This document shows, piece after piece, positions 6,148-8,389 of a stretch of DNA of 8,389 nucleotides. Source of the stretch: Candidatus Stahliibacteriota bacterium (GTDB lineage Bacteria; Hydrothermota; Tepidihabitantia; B3-TA06); assembly GCA_030592225.1 (NCBI GenBank), contig JAUVJT010000092.1, positions 1 through 8,389 on the forward strand, read 5' to 3'. The position numbers and the translations under genes were made by a program. Under the pieces are notes generated by a model, which saw nothing but the letters and a program-made list of their open reading frames with translations, searched no databases and was not told where the DNA came from. Every line of letters begins with the position of its first letter. Positions within the stretch are counted from its first letter, which is position 1.

Positions 6148-7071
6148 CTAAATCGAAGATACATTCTTGCGTTTCCTCAGGAATGCAGCAACCTCAGCCG
6201 CATGATATGACGAGCGCATCAGGGGCGCGCACGGTGCGGAAAGGAAACCCATGTCCAACGCTCGTTTCTCATACTCCTTGAACCGCTCAGGGGTGACGAA
6301 GCGGTCAACCTCCATATGTTTGCGTGTGGGCTGCAAATACTGACCGATGGTCAGAATATCCACTCCGACCTCTCTCATATCTTTCATGGCTGTATACACC
6401 TCGTTATCTCGCTCGCCCAGACCCACCATGATGCCTGATTTGGTTACCCCGTCCGGGGCAATCTCCTTGAGAACCCGCAGCACATCCAACGATAAGCGAT
6501 AGCCGGCTCTTCTATCCCTGACGTGCGGAGTTAACCGCTCCACCGTTTCCAGATTGTGGGCGACGACGTCGGGATGGGCGTCTATTATCTTTCGTAGTAG
6601 TGAGGGCGCAACATGTTGCGCCCCTACGGGTGAGGGGGGGGCGAAGTCGGGAATCAACGGCTCAACCAGCACGTTCGCGTCGCGTTCCTTTATCAACCGG
6701 ATAGTCCGGGCAAAATGCGCTGCCCCGCCGTCTGCAAGATCGTCCCGGTCAACCGAGGTCAGCACCACGTACTTTAACCCCATCCTCTGCACGGCCTCGG
6801 CAACCCGTTCCGGTTCTGTCCGGTCAATGTAACCCTTTGGATTACCTGTGGTTACCGCGCAGAACCTGCATCCTCTTGTGCACACATCTCCCAGAATCAT
6901 GATGGTAGCGGTTCTGCGCCCCCAGCAATCGGCGATATTCGGGCAATGGGCTGATCGGCATACGGAGCGCAAGTTCAGATCTTTCAATATCTTATCCACG
7001 TCCTTGTACTCGCCCTGGCCGGGCAGGCGAATCTTCAGCCAGTTAGGTTTACGCTTAATACCTTCGCTCAT
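6148..7071 (-). CDS. lipA: Lipoyl synthase LipA, with in-frame repeat insertion
   Basis: This radical SAM enzyme inserts two sulfurs into protein-bound octanoyl groups to make lipoate on 2-oxoacid dehydrogenase E2 or GcvH domains. The auxiliary cluster cysteines are C38, C43 and C49 (CRSAHCPNIADC). The radical SAM cluster is C64, C68 and C71 (CTRGCRFC). The C-terminal RSSY is at 286-289. At 307 residues it is near the usual length. ATG 7071 follows the lipB TAA with no gap and has GGAGG (7080-7084) 8 nt upstream inside lipB, so the two are coupled. Between VEPLIPDF and LLRKIIDAHPDVVAHNLE about 13 extra residues (PPSPVGAQHVAPS, 145-157) are encoded by a palindromic repeat. The reading frame and all catalytic residues remain intact, so activity is likely. 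Confidence 0.97.
   Translation of the reverse strand: MSEGIKRKPNWLKIRLPGQGEYKDVDKILKDLNLRSVCRSAHCPNIADCWGRRTATIMILGDVCTRGCRFCAVTTGNPKGYIDRTEPERVAEAVQRMGLKYVVLTSVDRDDLADGGAAHFARTIRLIKERDANVLVEPLIPDFAPPSPVGAQHVAPSLLRKIIDAHPDVVAHNLETVERLTPHVRDRRAGYRLSLDVLRVLKEIAPDGVTKSGIMVGLGERDNEVYTAMKDMREVGVDILTIGQYLQPTRKHMEVDRFVTPERFKEYEKRALDMGFLSAPCAPLMRSSYHAAEVAAFLRKRKNVSSI
6604..6627. repeat. Palindromic repeat element inside the lipA coding sequence
   Basis: A perfect 20-bp palindrome (6604-6623, half-site GGGCGCAACA) is followed by CCTAC. This is the same design and GCCCCTAC tail as the elements at 6060-6085 and 6117-6142. On the minus strand it encodes VGAQHVAP within LipA, at a point where the family normally has a short loop. 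A run of eight Gs (6634-6641) lies just beside it. Confidence 0.85.
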
Positions 7072-7761
7072 TTAAAAATCCTCCATCCGCTTGACCTCAA
7101 AATCCATCTGGAAAACATGCCCAAAAGCTTGACAAATACTGGACTTAACCTGGTCAAAAGATGGACAAGACCCCAGCAGTTTCTCCATAGACGTAACCCC
7201 CTTGTCTTGTAACCCGCAGGGGACAATCATGCTGAACATATCCAAATCAGTAGACACGTTCAGTGCGAATCCGTGGAAGCTGACCCATTTCTTGACCGCA
7301 ATGCCGATTGCGCACAGCTTGTCGCTATCCACCCACACCCCGATCGGCGCCCCCCTCGCCCCCCTATCTAACTCCATTGAGCCTTGAGTCTTGATATTAA
7401 ATCTGCCAACGGCCAGCACAATCGAGTCCTCCACCTTTCTGACAAACGGTCTGATGCCGGCCAGGCCCTGTTTAACGTGAAAGATAGGATACCCCACCAA
7501 CTGGCCCGGGCCGTGATAGGTAAAGTCGCCGCCCCGCTCCACCGCGTGCAAATCCACCCCTTTTTTCCTCAACTCCGTCTTATCATGCAACAGATTCTCA
7601 TCGGAGGCCGACTTGCCCCGGGTTATCACGTGCTCGTGCTCAACCAATATCAAGGTATTGGGAATCTCATCGGCCACCCGCATCCGCCATAATTTTAATT
7701 GAATATCCCAGGCGGGTTGGTAGCGCATTCGGCCCAGGTCAAGAAAAAATCCAGCATTCAC
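7072..7761 (-). CDS. lipB: Octanoyl-[acyl-carrier-protein]-protein N-octanoyltransferase LipB
   Basis: LipB moves octanoyl from acyl-carrier protein to lipoyl-domain lysines, the step before LipA. Numbering is from GTG 7761. The family motif RGGDFTYHGPGQLVGYP starts at 76, Lys148 lies in DSDKLCAIGI and the nucleophile Cys182 in VPCGLQDKGV, with FHGFALNV between. An alternative GTG at 7779 gives 235 residues but lacks a ribosome-binding site and lies upstream of the predicted transcript start. GTG 7761 is 7 nt after the -10 and fits a leaderless mRNA. The segment GSMELDRGARGAPIGVWV is about eight residues longer than usual before GVWV and may be another small insertion. It is directly coupled to lipA. 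Confidence 0.95.
   Translation of the reverse strand: MNAGFFLDLGRMRYQPAWDIQLKLWRMRVADEIPNTLILVEHEHVITRGKSASDENLLHDKTELRKKGVDLHAVERGGDFTYHGPGQLVGYPIFHVKQGLAGIRPFVRKVEDSIVLAVGRFNIKTQGSMELDRGARGAPIGVWVDSDKLCAIGIAVKKWVSFHGFALNVSTDLDMFSMIVPCGLQDKGVTSMEKLLGSCPSFDQVKSSICQAFGHVFQMDFEVKRMEDF
7345..7380 (-). other. Possible small in-frame insertion within lipB
   Basis: This stretch encodes SMELDRGARGAP, which typical LipB proteins seem to lack before GVWV. Its DNA has two G6 runs on the minus strand (C6 on the plus strand). The plus-strand motif CGCCCCCCTCGCCC resembles, on the opposite strand, the poly-C flank of the repeat in lipA. No intact palindrome remains, so the origin is uncertain. Confidence 0.35.
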
Positions 7762-7768
7762 AGCACAG

Positions 7769-7796
7769 ATTCTAGTCACCTAAACAAGTATGTCAA
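7769..7796 (-). promoter_or_regulatory. Sigma-70 type promoter of lipB-lipA
   Basis: On the minus strand, -35 TTGACA (7791-7796), a 16-bp spacer and -10 TAGAAT (7769-7774) place the transcript start at about 7762, within one base of GTG 7761. The -10 lies inside the longer lipB frame, arguing against the GTG at 7779. Confidence 0.65.
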
Positions 7797-7865
7797 CTAA
7801 GCACAAAAGTATACCCGTAGTTATCCTTTTGTACTACCAGGTGATACCTCAGGCAGGATGGCGAG

Positions 7866-7945
7866 ACGGTTCTCGCTGTAAGTCTCATAATTCCCACGGT
7901 TATGGCTCAGGAGTTTCCAGGTTCGGTTGGCACGGTTCTTGCTGT
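7866..7945. repeat. Pair of short direct repeats upstream of the sorting-domain gene
   Basis: ACGGTTCTCGCTGT (7866-7879) recurs as ACGGTTCTTGCTGT (7932-7945), 66 bp apart with one mismatch. The first copy also sits in a small hairpin with arms GCGAG and CTCGC (7861-7876). The second overlaps the predicted promoter spacer, so an operator is possible but unproven. Confidence 0.35.
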
Positions 7946-7955
7946 CTAATAAGAT
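7927..7955 (+). promoter_or_regulatory. Possible promoter of the sorting-domain gene
   Basis: A -35-like TTGGCA (7927-7932), a 17-bp spacer and TAAGAT (7950-7955) would start transcription near 7962, giving a leader of about 29 nt that includes the GGAGG at 7981-7985. It is weaker than the other promoters in the window. Confidence 0.35.
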
Positions 7956-7990
7956 AGATAAGAATGGGTTATAGAGGACTGGAGGTAGAC

Positions 7991-8389
7991 ATGACTTGGT
8001 TACTGCTTTTAGCGACCATTAATTCTGCAGGAGGCATTGAGGCAGAGTTGCCCGCCCAGGAATGGGTAACAATTGAGGTAAGCGAACAGGTTTTTCTGGC
8101 TGAGGTCGTTGACACTGAAGAGGCTGTGGGAAGGCAGGATGTTTCTGCCGATTGGCTGGACGTGTATCCTCAGCCTGCTCGCGAGGTGCTGTTTGTAGCA
8201 ATGAACTACTCGTTTGGGGAAGACGTTCAGGTCGAGCTTTTCGATGTGCTGGGCTGAAGGGTTCACCGCGAGGTGTTCAGTGGCCCGCGCACGGCGATTG
8301 ACGTCTCGCAATTTACCCGTGGTGTGTATTTCTTCTCCGCCCGCATAGGGGACGCCCAGCGCCTGATACGGAAGATTATACTTAATTAG
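7991..8389 (+). pseudogene. T9SS C-terminal sorting-domain protein interrupted by in-frame TGA
   Basis: ATG 7991 has GGAGG 5 nt upstream. The product opens with a short hydrophobic leader (MTWLLLLATINSAGG), then about 40 residues without a recognisable domain. A T9SS type A sorting domain follows: DVYPQPAREVLF, VQVELFDVLG, then TGA (8255-8257), then RVHREVF, IDVSQFTRGVYFFSARIG and RLIRKIILN before TAG at 8387-8389. The frame is unbroken on both sides, so a single nonsense change (for example CGA to TGA) explains the stop. Family members usually read DVLGR.V here. Without the tail, the 88-residue product could not be sorted by T9SS. Either the gene is decaying or there is a sequence error. It is unusually small, with almost no cargo. 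Confidence 0.7.

Noticed and set aside
8255..8257. UGA recoding (reassignment to Gly/Trp or selenocysteine)
   Set aside because: All long genes here are fully open under the standard code with no internal TGA, and Trp is TGG, so reassignment is unlikely. The position is not catalytic, which argues against selenocysteine. The near absence of TGA stops is only suggestive.

Overview
The window looks like chromosomal DNA of a bacterium that carries a V/A-type ATPase, a type IX secretion (T9SS) style C-terminal sorting domain, both enzymes of lipoate synthesis and many short palindromic repeats. A V-type ATPase together with a T9SS-like tail suggests an uncultured lineage near the FCB group or WOR-3. 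That placement is inference from gene content only. No rRNA, tRNA, CRISPR array or transposase gene was seen.

Layout. Positions 1-2576 (minus) are the start of a V-type ATPase operon: the small coiled-coil subunit G/H, then subunit I, which runs off the left edge a few codons before its expected end. A divergent intergenic region (2577-3064) holds an 84-bp tandem repeat with hairpins, flanked by a promoter on each side. Positions 3065-4318 (plus) are two tandem cyclophilin-type peptidyl-prolyl isomerases that look like exported lipoproteins, followed by a terminator. A double-hairpin repeat and a strong promoter then precede an AT-rich gene for a three-helix membrane protein (4482-5006) and a 43-residue proline-rich peptide (5016-5147). 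Facing these on the minus strand are lipB, lipA and a TIGR02757/DUF2400 gene (7761 down to 5219). The right edge (7991-8389, plus) is a T9SS sorting-domain gene interrupted by an in-frame TGA.

How the genes relate. LipB transfers octanoyl groups to lipoyl domains and LipA inserts the sulfurs; their ORFs abut (TAA then ATG). Subunits G/H and I form the peripheral stalk and the membrane half-channel of the rotary ATPase. The two cyclophilins are a duplicated pair, probably acting outside the cytoplasmic membrane.

The most notable points are: a palindromic repeat inserted in frame inside lipA, with a possible second insertion in lipB; the same repeat class sitting exactly where the TIGR02757 start codon should be; near-consensus promoters placed so close to start codons that leaderless or almost leaderless mRNAs are expected; and the AT-rich membrane protein plus micro-peptide pair of unknown function.
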